Part shown: piece after piece, positions 52,395 to 61,567 of the stretch
Numbering within the stretch: position 1 is the first letter of the stretch
Layout of the letters: every line of letters begins with the position of its first letter
Assembly: GCA_023410475.1 (NCBI GenBank)
Contig: JAEYPS010000028.1
Span: 186,001 to 250,000, forward strand
Reading direction: 5' to 3'
DNA from: Bacillota bacterium
GTDB taxonomy: Bacteria > Bacillota > Clostridia > Christensenellales > SZUA-584
DNA length: 64,000 nucleotides
Position numbers and translations under genes: made by a program
The notes under the pieces: generated by a model
Databases searched by the model: none
Seen by the model: only the letters and a program-made list of their open reading frames with translations
Told to the model about the DNA's origin: nothing

Positions 52395-52727
52395 GTGGAC
52401 GCGCACATAACGGGTCTGCCTGAAAACGAAACAGGGTTTTACGGATTTCATATACATGAGAAGGGCGACTGCACCGGCGATTTTGAAGGCGCGGGAGGGC
52501 ATTATAACCCGGAAGGCTTAAGGCATCCGCTTCATGCGGGCGATTTTCCTATGCTTCTCGGCACGCGTTCCGGGCAGGCGTGGCTTTCGTTTATAACCGG
52601 GCGCTTTACCGTAAGAGAAGTTTTAGGCCGGGCGGTAATAGTGCATGACATGCGCGACGATTATACGTCGCAGCCGTCGGGAGACGCGGGAGACCGCATA
52701 GGCTGCGGAGTAATAAGGGCAGTATGA
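52395..52727 (+). CDS. Cu/Zn superoxide dismutase family protein with disrupted N-terminus
   Basis: From the GTG at 52395 this gives 110 residues, but clear SOD-like coding continues upstream in the same frame to about 52278 (LRGRVWLTDTSEG before VDAHITGL) without any ATG, GTG or TTG. An ATG with AAAGGAGG sits at 52277 in a different frame; losing one C near 52280 would join it to the coding frame. All metal ligands are present: the FHIHEKGD pair, GGHYNP, the second histidine and aspartate of HPLHAGDFP, and VIVHDMRDD. It lacks a signal peptide as read. Either translation starts at an unusual codon, or this is a recent frameshift or assembly error. Confidence 0.75.
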   Translation: MDAHITGLPENETGFYGFHIHEKGDCTGDFEGAGGHYNPEGLRHPLHAGDFPMLLGTRSGQAWLSFITGRFTVREVLGRAVIVHDMRDDYTSQPSGDAGDRIGCGVIRAV

Positions 52728-52746
52728 TATGCCATGCACATTCCAT

Positions 52747-52816
52747 AAAGCCTCCACGGCTTTTTTGGTGACCCCGTATAAACGCTGTGACAGCAAAGTC
52801 TTGTCACAGTTTTTTT
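52747..52816 (+). terminator. Two tandem intrinsic terminators
   Basis: AAAGCC/GGCTTT (52747-52763) runs into TTTGG. Then CTGTGACA (52785-52792) pairs with TGTCACAG (52802-52809), followed by a run of seven Ts. They end the SOD transcript. Confidence 0.85.
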
Positions 52817-52927
52817 GCGTAAGGCAGCAAACTTAAGAAGCAAAGTGCAATATGTTAATATTTATTTACAAACTTATAGGATTAACTTTTCTCTAAATAT
52901 GATACAATTATATGCGAGGTGATATAC

Positions 52928-53368
52928 ATGGCTGTATACGAGGCTGTTTCTCTTGGCATGCGGTTTTGGTTTTTAATAGCCGCAGCCGTGGTGCTTTTAG
53001 GCGTTACGGGAATATCGATCAAGGAATACAGGGACAAGCGCTATGTTTTGAGCGTCGCTCACAGCAGCATCGGATTTTTGAGCGTTATCTCGGGCCCGGA
53101 AGATATTATAAATGAAAACATACAGCTCATGCGCGAAAACACGATAGGCAAATCGAGAAGCATGGATATCATGTTCAGAGACTCCAGCATTTCAAAAGCC
53201 CATTCGCAGATATACATGTCGGGCGGCAGAATTTTTGTGAACAGGCTCGGCAAAGGAGATGTCACCCTTAACGGTACGCGAGTCGATTCTACCGCCGAGG
53301 TGTACGACGGCGATATAATATGCTTCGGCAACATCGTAACGAGACTGTATATAAAAGAGGCACATTGA
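52928..53368 (+). CDS. FHA domain membrane protein
   Basis: This 146-residue protein has one transmembrane helix (about 10-30) and a cytoplasmic forkhead-associated domain (about 70-143). The phosphothreonine-binding signature is TIGKSRSMDI, then SSISKAHSQI, LNGTRV and GDIICFGN. FHA domains read phosphothreonine left by Ser/Thr kinases such as PrkC. I use ATG 52928, eight bases after GAGG; a GTG at 52919 is less likely. The stop overlaps the start of the FtsW-like gene, so it may link a kinase signal to cell-wall synthesis. Confidence 0.88.
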   Translation: MAVYEAVSLGMRFWFLIAAAVVLLGVTGISIKEYRDKRYVLSVAHSSIGFLSVISGPEDIINENIQLMRENTIGKSRSMDIMFRDSSISKAHSQIYMSGGRIFVNRLGKGDVTLNGTRVDSTAEVYDGDIICFGNIVTRLYIKEAH

Positions 53369-54618
53369 TGGTATTTGAAAGAAGAAGCGCCGGAGCACTG
53401 CTGGCATTTACGATATTGTTCCTCATATCCGCGTGCGCGCTGCTGGCGTTTAAAGACGCGGAGCCGGACTTAGGCATACTCGCGCTCGGTTTCGGCGCGG
53501 CGGTGCTTGAGATATTGGTATATAACCTTGCGGCAGCCATATTTCGGCACATTGACAGGATAACGCTCGTAATATTTCTGTTTCTTACGAGCGTCGGGCT
53601 TGTGATGCTCGTAAGGCTCGATATGGACCAGGCCGTAAAGCAGCTTATCTGGTTTGCGTCGGGAAGCTTGGGGCTTTTCATAGCGGTTGTTATAGTAAAG
53701 AACGCCACCGATTTCAGGTGGCTAAACTATATATTTATGGCCGCGTCTCTCGGCCTGTTGTTACTCGCGTTCCTGTTCGCGGAAACGAGAGGCGGAGCGA
53801 GAAACTGGGTAAACATAGGGCCGCTGTCGTTTCAGCCGAGCGAGATAGCCAAGGTGCTGTTCATAATAGTGTCGGCGTATTTCTTCGCGGAGAAAAGGGA
53901 GAAGATAGCCTCTGTTGCGTACGCCGTTTACGCGGGCATGTGCGTAATAATACTCGTGCTTTCGAACGACCTCGGCGCCGCGATGCTGTTTGCGGGCACG
54001 TTCCTTATCATGTTTTTCGCGGGCACGGGGCGTACGTTGCTCACTCTTGCCGGTATAGGTGTGGCCGGCGCGGGTATATTCGCGAGCTATCACGTATTGC
54101 CTCACGTAAAGGCAAGGATAGTGATCTGGCAGGACCCGTGGGCGCACTATACGAGGCAGGGCTATCAGATAGTGCAGGCGCTTATGGCGATAGCCGCGGG
54201 AGGAACGTTCGGTACGGGTCTCGGGCTCGGGTACCCTCAGGCTATACCGGTAAACACAAGCGACTTTATATTCGCGGCCATATGCGAAGAGCTGGGGATA
54301 GCTTTTGGAATAATAGTTATACTGCTCTATCTAGTGTTCATAATCCGAGGGATGCTTATAGCCATGAACGCTAGCAGGAGGTTTGACGCACTGCTTGTGT
54401 TCGGAGCCACCTGTATGCTGTCGCTGCAGTGCTTCATAATAATCGGCGGCGTCATAAAGATGATACCTCTTACAGGAATAACGCTGCCGTTTGTCAGCGC
54501 GGGGGGCAGCTCTTTAATCGCGAGCATTGCGCTCGTCGGCATGATAGAGGGAGTGGCAGTCAAAAACGGCGAGAGGGATGAGATGAAAATAACAGCGGCG
54601 GGAGGCGAAGTGCTGTGA
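53368..54618 (+). CDS. SEDS family peptidoglycan glycosyltransferase (FtsW/RodA/SpoVE)
   Basis: This 416-residue polytopic membrane protein has about ten to twelve helices and the SEDS signatures FQPSEIAK near residue 156, an extracellular loop after it, and the C-terminal MIPLTGITLPFVSAGGSS block. SEDS proteins polymerise lipid II into glycan strands together with a class B penicillin-binding protein. The next gene encodes exactly such a partner, overlapping by four bases. Whether this pair serves division, elongation or sporulation is not clear from sequence. The start shares one base with the FHA stop codon. Confidence 0.93.
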   Translation: MVFERRSAGALLAFTILFLISACALLAFKDAEPDLGILALGFGAAVLEILVYNLAAAIFRHIDRITLVIFLFLTSVGLVMLVRLDMDQAVKQLIWFASGSLGLFIAVVIVKNATDFRWLNYIFMAASLGLLLLAFLFAETRGGARNWVNIGPLSFQPSEIAKVLFIIVSAYFFAEKREKIASVAYAVYAGMCVIILVLSNDLGAAMLFAGTFLIMFFAGTGRTLLTLAGIGVAGAGIFASYHVLPHVKARIVIWQDPWAHYTRQGYQIVQALMAIAAGGTFGTGLGLGYPQAIPVNTSDFIFAAICEELGIAFGIIVILLYLVFIIRGMLIAMNASRRFDALLVFGATCMLSLQCFIIIGGVIKMIPLTGITLPFVSAGGSSLIASIALVGMIEGVAVKNGERDEMKITAAGGEVL

Positions 54619-56000
54619 AAAAGAACATATTGCGAAGAAACATAGCGGCGCTGCTTGCTGTATTCGTACTGCTGTTTACAGGGCTCATCGTTTACCTCGG
54701 GTACGTTAACGTAGTTTACGGAGAAAGATGGTACGCTACCCCTTACAACCCGCGTATACAGAACATGAAAACGACCGTAAAGGCGGGGGATATACTGGAC
54801 AGGATGGGGCGCAAACTCGTGTATACCGACGGCGATAAGCGAAGATATATAAAGGGCGAGAACCTCAGGAAATCGATAGCGCATATTATAGGTGACGAAT
54901 ACGGTCTCTCGTACGGCGCTCAGATAATGTACGCAAGGTATCTTTACGGCTCGGGCACGGATCCTGTCACGCGCATATCGCAGCTTATAAGCGGCGAAGA
55001 GCGCAAGGGCAGCGACGTCAGGCTGACTATAGACGCGAAGCTCAGCGAGACGGCGCTTGCGGCTCTCGGAAAAAGCAGCGGCTCTATGGTGGTCATGAAC
55101 TATAAGACGGGAGAGATACTCGCAAGCGTATCGTCGCCGTCGTTCGACCCCACCGATATGGAGAAGTTCAAAGAGGGCGGAGGCACGAGCGAGCTTGTAA
55201 ACAGGGCGTTCTCGGGGCTTTACGCACCCGGAAGCACGTTCAAGGTGATAACAGCTTCGGCGATAATCAGGCAGGGCAGTGAGGACTTTAAGACGACGTG
55301 TAACGGCAGCACTACGATAGACGGCAAAGAGATAAAGTGCACGGGCGAGCACGGCAAAATAGGACTTAAGGAGGCGCTTACGCATTCGTGCAACGTTTAT
55401 TTCGCAGAGGCGGCCGCAGAGATAGGCAAGGCGCCGGTCAAAGCCGAGGCCGACAGATTTCTTTTCAATAAATCACTGATGTTTGGTGACATCACAATGA
55501 AGGACAGCGTTTTCAAGCTGGCGGACAACGGCACCGACGCGGCGTGGGCAGCGATAGGCCAGTATCATAACCTCATAACGCCGCTTCACGCCTGCATGAT
55601 AGCAGCGTGTATCGCGAACGACGGCGTGATGGTCGAGCCTAAGCTGCTTTTCAGCGTTACAAACAGCGGCATTTCCACATACAGAACCAGCCCCGGAGTC
55701 GCAGCGAGCCCCTTAAGCGGAACTAAAGACCTCAAAGAGATGATGCTGTCCGTAGTAAAGAGCGGTACTGGCAAAAAAGCGGCTATAAAAGGACACAAGG
55801 TGGCAGGCAAGACCGGGACGGCACAGGTAGACATAGGCGGAGGGCAGACAGCGGACAACGCGTGGTTCATAGGTTTTATAGACGAGGAAAAGCACCCGCT
55901 GGCAATAGCGGTAATAATGGAGAAAGCAGGCTCGGGAGGCTCGAAGGCCGCGCCCGCCGCGCAGAAGATATTGAAAAAAGCGCTGGACCTCGGATACTGA
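54615..56000 (+). CDS. Class B penicillin-binding protein (transpeptidase)
   Basis: This 461-residue protein has one N-terminal membrane anchor (about 9-29), a short dimerisation region, and a transpeptidase domain with all three active-site motifs: S207-T-F-K210, S258-C-N260 and K399-T-G401. It cross-links peptidoglycan outside the membrane and is the target of beta-lactams. It is shorter than typical PBP2 or FtsI, like the PbpA-type partners paired with SEDS proteins in Actinobacteria and Clostridia. It starts with GTG inside the end of the SEDS gene. Confidence 0.92.
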   Translation: MKKNILRRNIAALLAVFVLLFTGLIVYLGYVNVVYGERWYATPYNPRIQNMKTTVKAGDILDRMGRKLVYTDGDKRRYIKGENLRKSIAHIIGDEYGLSYGAQIMYARYLYGSGTDPVTRISQLISGEERKGSDVRLTIDAKLSETALAALGKSSGSMVVMNYKTGEILASVSSPSFDPTDMEKFKEGGGTSELVNRAFSGLYAPGSTFKVITASAIIRQGSEDFKTTCNGSTTIDGKEIKCTGEHGKIGLKEALTHSCNVYFAEAAAEIGKAPVKAEADRFLFNKSLMFGDITMKDSVFKLADNGTDAAWAAIGQYHNLITPLHACMIAACIANDGVMVEPKLLFSVTNSGISTYRTSPGVAASPLSGTKDLKEMMLSVVKSGTGKKAAIKGHKVAGKTGTAQVDIGGGQTADNAWFIGFIDEEKHPLAIAVIMEKAGSGGSKAAPAAQKILKKALDLGY

Positions 56001-56001
56001 T

Positions 56002-57825
56002 ATGGACGAGATTCAGGAAAAAGTAAAAAACCTTCCAAAGACGCCCGGAGTGTATATGATGAAAAACGCTTCGGGCAGAGTAATATATGTGGGCAAGGCG
56101 CTGTCGCTCAAAAACAGGGTAAGCGGGTATTTTCAGAACTCCAGGAAGGACGCAAAGACCGCCGCGATGGTCGCCGAAGTCGCTGACTTTGACTACATAA
56201 TGGTAGGGACAGAGATAGAGGCGCTGATGCTCGAGTGCAACATGATAAAGCGCTACAGCCCTTATTACAACATACTGCTCAGGGACGACAAGCACTACCC
56301 TTATATACGTATTGACTACAATGAAAAGTTCCCGCGCGTATGCGTCACGAGGCGAGTTAAAAATGACGGCGCGAAGTATTACGGGCCGTATATAGCGGCT
56401 CACATACTGCACGACATACTCGACACCGTGACGAAGATGTTTCCCATAAGGATGTGTAAAAAGGATATAACGGGAACCGAGAAGACGCGGCCGTGCCTCA
56501 ACTATGAGATGGGGCGCTGCCTCGCTCCGTGCGCCGGAAGAGTCAGCGAATACGATTATAAACGCATGGTGGGCGAGATAGCCGACTTCCTCTCGGGAAG
56601 ATATAAAAGGCTTGAGAAGCAGCTTGAATCTGAGATGGACGAAGCCTCGGAGAACATGGAGTATGAAAAGGCCGCTGTGATACGCGACAGGATAAGGTCG
56701 CTGCATACGCTGTTTGAGAAGCAGAAGGCCGCGTTCCCCGACCTTAATGACAAGGACGTGTTCGCGGTGTACGAGCAGGACGACGAGGCGGTCGTGCAGG
56801 CATTCCTCGTGCGCAAAGGCGAGCTCAACTATATGGAGAGGTACTTTATGAGGTGCGCGGGAGAGGGCGAAAGCGAGGTGCTTTCACACCTCATCAAACA
56901 GTATTATTCTTCGGTCAGCGGCATAGCGAAGCAGATATATATAAACGTAGAACCGGCGGAAAAACAGCTTATAGAGCAGTGGCTCACCGAAAAGCGCGGA
57001 AGCAAGGTGAGCCTGCATGTGCCCGAGAAGGGCGACAACAGAAAGCTTGTGGATATGGCGCTCTCAAACGCGAAGGAGACGCTGACTAGAAGGCTGTTAA
57101 GGATACAACGCGAGTACGACGCTACCGAAGGCGCACTTGCTGAGCTGAAAAACGCGCTCGTCATGGAGGCTGATATAGACCGCATGGAGTGCTACGACAT
57201 ATCGAACATACAGGGTACGGATTCCGTCGCGTCTATGGTCGTGTTCACGGGGGGCAAGCCCGACAAGAAGCAGTACCGGCGCTTCAAGATAAAGACCGTA
57301 GAGGGCGCGGACGACTTTGCTTCTATGAACGAGGTGCTGACAAGGAGGCTGAAGCGCGGTCTTCAGCAGTCCGAGGGGTTTGAAAATATGCCCTCGCTGA
57401 TAGTCGTCGACGGAGGAAAGGGGCAGCTGAATTCCGCGTATGACGCGCTGGCATCCCTCGGCCTCGAGGACATGCCTCTCATAAGCCTTGCTAAGCGCGA
57501 GGAGGAGGTGTTCGTCGTGGGCAAGAGCGAACCCGTCATACTCGATAAAGACAGCAACGCATTGAAGCTCTTGATCCGTATCCGCGACGAGGCGCACAGG
57601 TTCGCTATAACGTATCACCGCGGGCTGCGCCTTAAAAAAGTCGAGGATTCCGTGCTTTTGAAGATACCGTATGTGGGCGAGACGCGGGCGAAGGCGCTGC
57701 TCAAGCATTTTGAGACGGTGGGGGACATAAAAGAGGCTGATTTCGACGATATCGTAAGCGTTCCCGGCATGGATGTGCGCTCCGCGAGGGCCGTCGTGGA
57801 ATACTTTGAGACCGACCAGCAGTGA
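56002..57825 (+). CDS. uvrC: Excinuclease ABC subunit C
   Basis: This 607-residue protein makes both incisions in nucleotide excision repair. The N-terminal GIY-YIG nuclease (about 1-95, PGVYMMK with IYVGKA), a central cysteine-containing region (CLNYEMGRCLAPC), a UVR domain binding UvrB (about 200-235), the RNase H-like second nuclease (about 380-540) and a C-terminal helix-hairpin-helix pair (about 550-605) are all present. Length is normal. It begins one base after the PBP stop with little ribosome site of its own, so coupling is likely. Confidence 0.96.
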   Translation: MDEIQEKVKNLPKTPGVYMMKNASGRVIYVGKALSLKNRVSGYFQNSRKDAKTAAMVAEVADFDYIMVGTEIEALMLECNMIKRYSPYYNILLRDDKHYPYIRIDYNEKFPRVCVTRRVKNDGAKYYGPYIAAHILHDILDTVTKMFPIRMCKKDITGTEKTRPCLNYEMGRCLAPCAGRVSEYDYKRMVGEIADFLSGRYKRLEKQLESEMDEASENMEYEKAAVIRDRIRSLHTLFEKQKAAFPDLNDKDVFAVYEQDDEAVVQAFLVRKGELNYMERYFMRCAGEGESEVLSHLIKQYYSSVSGIAKQIYINVEPAEKQLIEQWLTEKRGSKVSLHVPEKGDNRKLVDMALSNAKETLTRRLLRIQREYDATEGALAELKNALVMEADIDRMECYDISNIQGTDSVASMVVFTGGKPDKKQYRRFKIKTVEGADDFASMNEVLTRRLKRGLQQSEGFENMPSLIVVDGGKGQLNSAYDALASLGLEDMPLISLAKREEEVFVVGKSEPVILDKDSNALKLLIRIRDEAHRFAITYHRGLRLKKVEDSVLLKIPYVGETRAKALLKHFETVGDIKEADFDDIVSVPGMDVRSARAVVEYFETDQQ

Positions 57826-57894
57826 ATATAATAAACATGTTGTACGGCGCATATCCTTGTTGTAAACTGTAGTTGTAAAATATCGGGGGTATCC

Positions 57895-58800
57895 ATGGAC
57901 GCGGAGCGAATAGCAAAAGCGCTATCCGAAAGAATAGAAGATGTCAGGGCGGGCGAGAGCATGGCGGAGCATACGTCGTTTAAGACGGGCGGACCCGCCG
58001 ACGTTATGGTTCTGCCGAAAAGCGTGGATGAGATAAAACACGCTCTTAAAATCGTATCAGAGCTCAGCTGCCCGCTGTTCGTAATGGGCAAGGGAACGAA
58101 CCTTGTTGTGACGAGCAAGGGCATAAGAGGCGTCGTTTTAAAAATCGCGGACAACTATTCTGGAGTGGAGTTTGACGGAGAGTACGCAATCGCCAAGAGC
58201 GGCACGCCGCTGTCGGTATTTGTAAGGGAAGCGACAGCTCAGTCGCTGGGCGGCGCGGAGTTCCTCGGCGGCATACCAGGCACACTCGGTGGCGCCGTGT
58301 TCATGAACGCGGGAGCTTACGGCGGTGAGATATGCGAATTTACGGAAGAAGTGTATGTCCTTGCGGACGGCAAGGAGAAAACGCTTAAAAACAATGATAT
58401 GGGATTCGGTTACAGGAAGAGCACACTCGGTGAGAAACCGTATATAGTAACAGGAGCAAAGCTCAGGCTAAGATTGTGCGACCCGGGCGATAGCAAAAGA
58501 AAACTCTCGGAGCTCAATGCCAGAAGGCGCGAGAAGCAGCCTTTGGAGTTTCCAAGCGCGGGCAGCACATTTAAGCGGCCTCATGGCTGCTTTGCGGGCG
58601 TGCTCATAGAGGCGGCGGGGCTGAAGGGCCTCTCAATCGGCGGCGCTCAGGTTTCAGAAAAGCACGCGGGGTTTATAATTAATACAGGCGGAGCGGCTCC
58701 CGAGGACATCATCGCGCTTATCGGCGAGGTAAGGCGGCGCGTTAAAGGGCACAGCGGCGTTACATTGGAGCCGGAAGTCAGGATAGTGGGCGAGATATGA
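57895..58800 (+). CDS. murB: UDP-N-acetylenolpyruvoylglucosamine reductase
   Basis: This 301-residue FAD enzyme reduces the enolpyruvyl group to lactyl in UDP-MurNAc synthesis. FAD-binding segments MGKGTNLVV and GGIPGTLGGAVFMNAGAYGGEI are visible. The active site shows a serine in AGSTFKRP, placing it in the type II MurB of Gram-positives, and a C-terminal glutamate in LEPEVRI. The start has GGGGG upstream. It overlaps the PHP gene by four bases. The uvrC-murB-rapZ-whiA order is common in Clostridia. Confidence 0.95.
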   Translation: MDAERIAKALSERIEDVRAGESMAEHTSFKTGGPADVMVLPKSVDEIKHALKIVSELSCPLFVMGKGTNLVVTSKGIRGVVLKIADNYSGVEFDGEYAIAKSGTPLSVFVREATAQSLGGAEFLGGIPGTLGGAVFMNAGAYGGEICEFTEEVYVLADGKEKTLKNNDMGFGYRKSTLGEKPYIVTGAKLRLRLCDPGDSKRKLSELNARRREKQPLEFPSAGSTFKRPHGCFAGVLIEAAGLKGLSIGGAQVSEKHAGFIINTGGAAPEDIIALIGEVRRRVKGHSGVTLEPEVRIVGEI

Positions 58801-59501
58801 GGCTTATCGCAGATTACCATACACACACGACGTTCAGCCACGGCAAGGGCGGCGTGAGGGATAATATAGAGCACGCGCTGAGGCGGGGCCTGAGCGAGAT
58901 AGGCATATCGGACCACGGGACAGCGCATTTTCTGTACGGGATTAAAAAAGGACGGCTCGACAGCTATATTGAAAGCATAGAGAAAGCGAAAGCGTGGTAT
59001 GACGGAAGAATAGAAGTAAAAGCGGGCATCGAGCTTAACCTTACGGGGCTCGACGGAACCGTGGACGTGCCCGGCGGGTATAAGTTTGACATACTGATAT
59101 TGGGATATCACAAGGCGGCGCTGACGAAAGACATAAAGACAGCATGGACATTTATTACGGGCAGGTATTTTGACCATGAGAAGAGCATAACCGCGGCGTA
59201 TATGCGGGCTGTTCAAAAATACGGCATAAACATAGTGGCGCATCCCGGGTATGGGGTGCCGGTGGACTACAGGATGCTTGGCAGGGCGTGCGCGGACTAC
59301 GGCGCGCTGTTTGAGATAAACGAGAGACATACGGAGCTTAAAACTGATGATATTGAGGCTGCCGCTTCTGAGGGTGCCAAGTTCGTGGTATCTAGCGACG
59401 CCCACAGGCCGCAGGATGTAGGAAGGGTATCAAGAGCGCTATCGCTTGCAAAGCAGGCGGGGCTTTCGGCGGCGCAAATAGCGAACGTCGGGGAGGATTG
59501 A
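58797..59501 (+). CDS. PHP domain metal-dependent phosphoesterase
   Basis: This 234-residue protein has the PHP fold with metal-binding motifs DYHTHTTFSHG (6-16), ISDHG near 38-42, an H-P-G in NIVAHPGYG and a final SDAH near residue 198. It resembles YcdX-like phosphatases and histidinol-phosphatase relatives. The gene lies between murB and rapZ, a position where PHP genes often occur in Clostridia, but the substrate is unknown. Translation is coupled to murB through a four-base overlap. Confidence 0.87.
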   Translation: MRLIADYHTHTTFSHGKGGVRDNIEHALRRGLSEIGISDHGTAHFLYGIKKGRLDSYIESIEKAKAWYDGRIEVKAGIELNLTGLDGTVDVPGGYKFDILILGYHKAALTKDIKTAWTFITGRYFDHEKSITAAYMRAVQKYGINIVAHPGYGVPVDYRMLGRACADYGALFEINERHTELKTDDIEAAASEGAKFVVSSDAHRPQDVGRVSRALSLAKQAGLSAAQIANVGED

Positions 59502-59502
59502 C

Positions 59503-60363
59503 ATGAAGTTCATTATCGTAACAGGGCTTTCGGGCGCGGGCAGGTCGCAGGCGTTAAAGCGGCTTGAGGATCTCGGTTTTTTCTGCGTGGACAACCTTCC
59601 GCCCAAGCTCATACCCGATTTTGCCGGGATGTGCCTTGAAAACGACCAGATAATAAAGGCCGCGACCGCCGTGGACATGCGAATGGGCGATATGTTCGAG
59701 GACATATTCGAGACCATAAAAGCCTTAAAGGAAATGAGAGATATCGAGCTGAGCATACTGTATCTCGACGCCAGCGACGAGGCGCTCGTAAAAAGGTTTA
59801 AGGAAACGAGGCGCCGGCATCCGTTGTCGCAGGACGGGCTTGTTACGACAGGTATAACGCTTGAGCGGGGAAAGCTGAGAAGCATAAAGGACCTCGCTAA
59901 CAATACGATAGATACGTCTACATATTCGGTAAAAAAGCTCGGCGAGGTTATGGACAAGCTGTTCAGCGACCCTGCGGAGAGCGGAGTGCTTATAACGGTG
60001 ACCACGTTCGGATACAAGAAGGGTATCCCAATAGATGCCGATCTCGTATTTGATATGAGGTTTATACCGAACCCCTTTTATCATGATGAGCTGCGGGGCC
60101 AAACGGGAAAAGACAAGGACGTAAGGGACTACGTTTTATCGTTCCCGAGGACAAGGCTGTTTATAGAAAAGGTAAGCGAGCTCGTGAACTACATCGCGCC
60201 TTACTATCTCGAGCAGGACAAAAAGCAGCTCGTTATAGCGATAGGCTGTACGGGCGGCGTGCACAGAAGCGTCGTTGTGGCCGAGGAGCTCTACAGCATA
60301 TTCAAACAGCAGGGGCATAATGTTATCATAGAGCACCGCGACATAGAGAAGGAGCTCAGATGA
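59503..60363 (+). CDS. rapZ: RNase adapter/nucleotide-binding protein RapZ (YvcJ)
   Basis: This 286-residue P-loop protein matches RapZ/YvcJ. The Walker A segment reads GLSGAGRSQ (7-15), with arginine where many homologues have lysine, as in actinobacterial members. FFCVDNLPP follows, and the C-terminal half carries IGCTGGVHRSVVVAE. YvcJ binds GTP and ATP; RapZ controls glucosamine-6-phosphate synthase through small RNAs in enterobacteria, but that circuit is not general. It is one base after the PHP stop and nine before whiA. Confidence 0.94.
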   Translation: MKFIIVTGLSGAGRSQALKRLEDLGFFCVDNLPPKLIPDFAGMCLENDQIIKAATAVDMRMGDMFEDIFETIKALKEMRDIELSILYLDASDEALVKRFKETRRRHPLSQDGLVTTGITLERGKLRSIKDLANNTIDTSTYSVKKLGEVMDKLFSDPAESGVLITVTTFGYKKGIPIDADLVFDMRFIPNPFYHDELRGQTGKDKDVRDYVLSFPRTRLFIEKVSELVNYIAPYYLEQDKKQLVIAIGCTGGVHRSVVVAEELYSIFKQQGHNVIIEHRDIEKELR

Positions 60364-60372
60364 GGAGGGCGC

Positions 60373-61302
60373 ATGTCGTTTTCTTCGGTTGCGAAAGGCG
60401 AGATCTGCCGTACAGAGCTTAGCGCAGAGTGCTGTGAGCTTGCGGAGCTCTCGGCGCTTATACATACGGCAGGGTCAATAAACATATCGTCGGGCGCAAT
60501 GACGCTGAGGATTGACACCGAGAACGCCGCGGTCGCAAGGCGGGCGTTTTCACTCGTCAAAAGGCTTTACGGCGTTGGCGCCAAGATGGAAAGGCATTCA
60601 AACCCGCTCAAAGGCAACCACATATACACGCTTCTTATAGACGAGGCAAGCGCGCGCATGGTCGCGCTCGATACGCGGCTGCTGGGCGACGAGGGCTTGA
60701 GCTTTGGCACCGATTCATCGTTTTTGGAGAACCGATGCTGCAAGATAGCGTTTCTCCGAGGCGCGTTCCTCGGAGGCGGGTCGATAACGAACCCCGAAAA
60801 GCGCTATCATCTTGAATTTGTGTCAAGCCAAAAGGAATTTGCGCAGGGCTTGTTGAATATAATAAATGAACTCGGAGTATCGGCAAAGATGATCCCCCGG
60901 GGGCGCACATACGTCGTTTATCTGAAGGAAGGCGACCCAATAGTGACGCTGCTCACTATGATGGGGGCGCACTCTTCGATTTTGAATATAGAAAACATTC
61001 GTATCATGAAGAGCGTGAGAAACACCGTCAACAGAAAGGTGAACTGCGAAACGGGCAACCTTTCAAAGACGGTGAACGCATCTATAAGGCAGCAGGAAAG
61101 CATAGAGTATATAAAAGAGCATATGGGGTTTGACAAGCTTTCCCACTCTCTTCGCGAGGTCGCGGAGGCAAGGGTGGAAAACCCCGAAGCGACGCTTGAG
61201 GAGCTGACTGTCATTCTCAAAGCCGCTTCAAAATCAGGCGTCAACCACAAGCTTAGGAAGCTTAACAGTATCGCAGAGCAACTTAAAACTACAAGGGGGT
61301 AG
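60373..61302 (+). CDS. whiA: DNA-binding protein WhiA
   Basis: This 309-residue protein has an N-terminal degenerate LAGLIDADG homing-endonuclease fold (about 85-210, with RGAFLGGGSI) and a C-terminal helix-turn-helix (about 225-300, with HSLREVAEARVENPEATLEEL). WhiA controls sporulation genes in Streptomyces and affects division in Bacillus. Here it directly follows rapZ; the glmR (yvcK) gene that lies between them in Bacillus and many Clostridia is absent. Confidence 0.95.
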   Translation: MSFSSVAKGEICRTELSAECCELAELSALIHTAGSINISSGAMTLRIDTENAAVARRAFSLVKRLYGVGAKMERHSNPLKGNHIYTLLIDEASARMVALDTRLLGDEGLSFGTDSSFLENRCCKIAFLRGAFLGGGSITNPEKRYHLEFVSSQKEFAQGLLNIINELGVSAKMIPRGRTYVVYLKEGDPIVTLLTMMGAHSSILNIENIRIMKSVRNTVNRKVNCETGNLSKTVNASIRQQESIEYIKEHMGFDKLSHSLREVAEARVENPEATLEELTVILKAASKSGVNHKLRKLNSIAEQLKTTRG

Positions 61303-61307
61303 TATCA

Positions 61308-61565
61308 ATGCAGGCAAAAGAACTGGTCATCATGAGCGCAGACGGGCTTCGGGCATCAAAAGCAGCCATGTTCGTTCAGGTCGCGGGCAGGTTTTCATCG
61401 CTGATCTTTGTGGAAAAGGGCAATAAGAAGATCAACGCAAAGAGCATCATGGGTGTGCTTTCTCTGGGAGTCAAGCAGGGAGAGAAGATATTTATATTCG
61501 CGAACGGTAAGGACGAGGATGAAGCGATAGCGGCTTTGGAGAAACTTGTTAGCACCGAGATGTAG
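61308..61565 (+). CDS. crh: HPr-like protein Crh (no phospho-histidine)
   Basis: This 85-residue protein aligns without gaps to HPr and Crh. The PTS phosphorylation site is lost: position 15 is arginine (DGLRASKAA), where HPr has histidine and Bacillus Crh has glutamine. R17 and P18 of HPr are also replaced. The regulatory serine S46 and its INAKSIMG context are kept, so HPr kinase could still modify it. It follows whiA by five bases, as crh does in Bacillus. It should act in carbon catabolite control with CcpA rather than in sugar transport. Confidence 0.88.
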   Translation: MQAKELVIMSADGLRASKAAMFVQVAGRFSSLIFVEKGNKKINAKSIMGVLSLGVKQGEKIFIFANGKDEDEAIAALEKLVSTEM

Positions 61566-61567
61566 GT

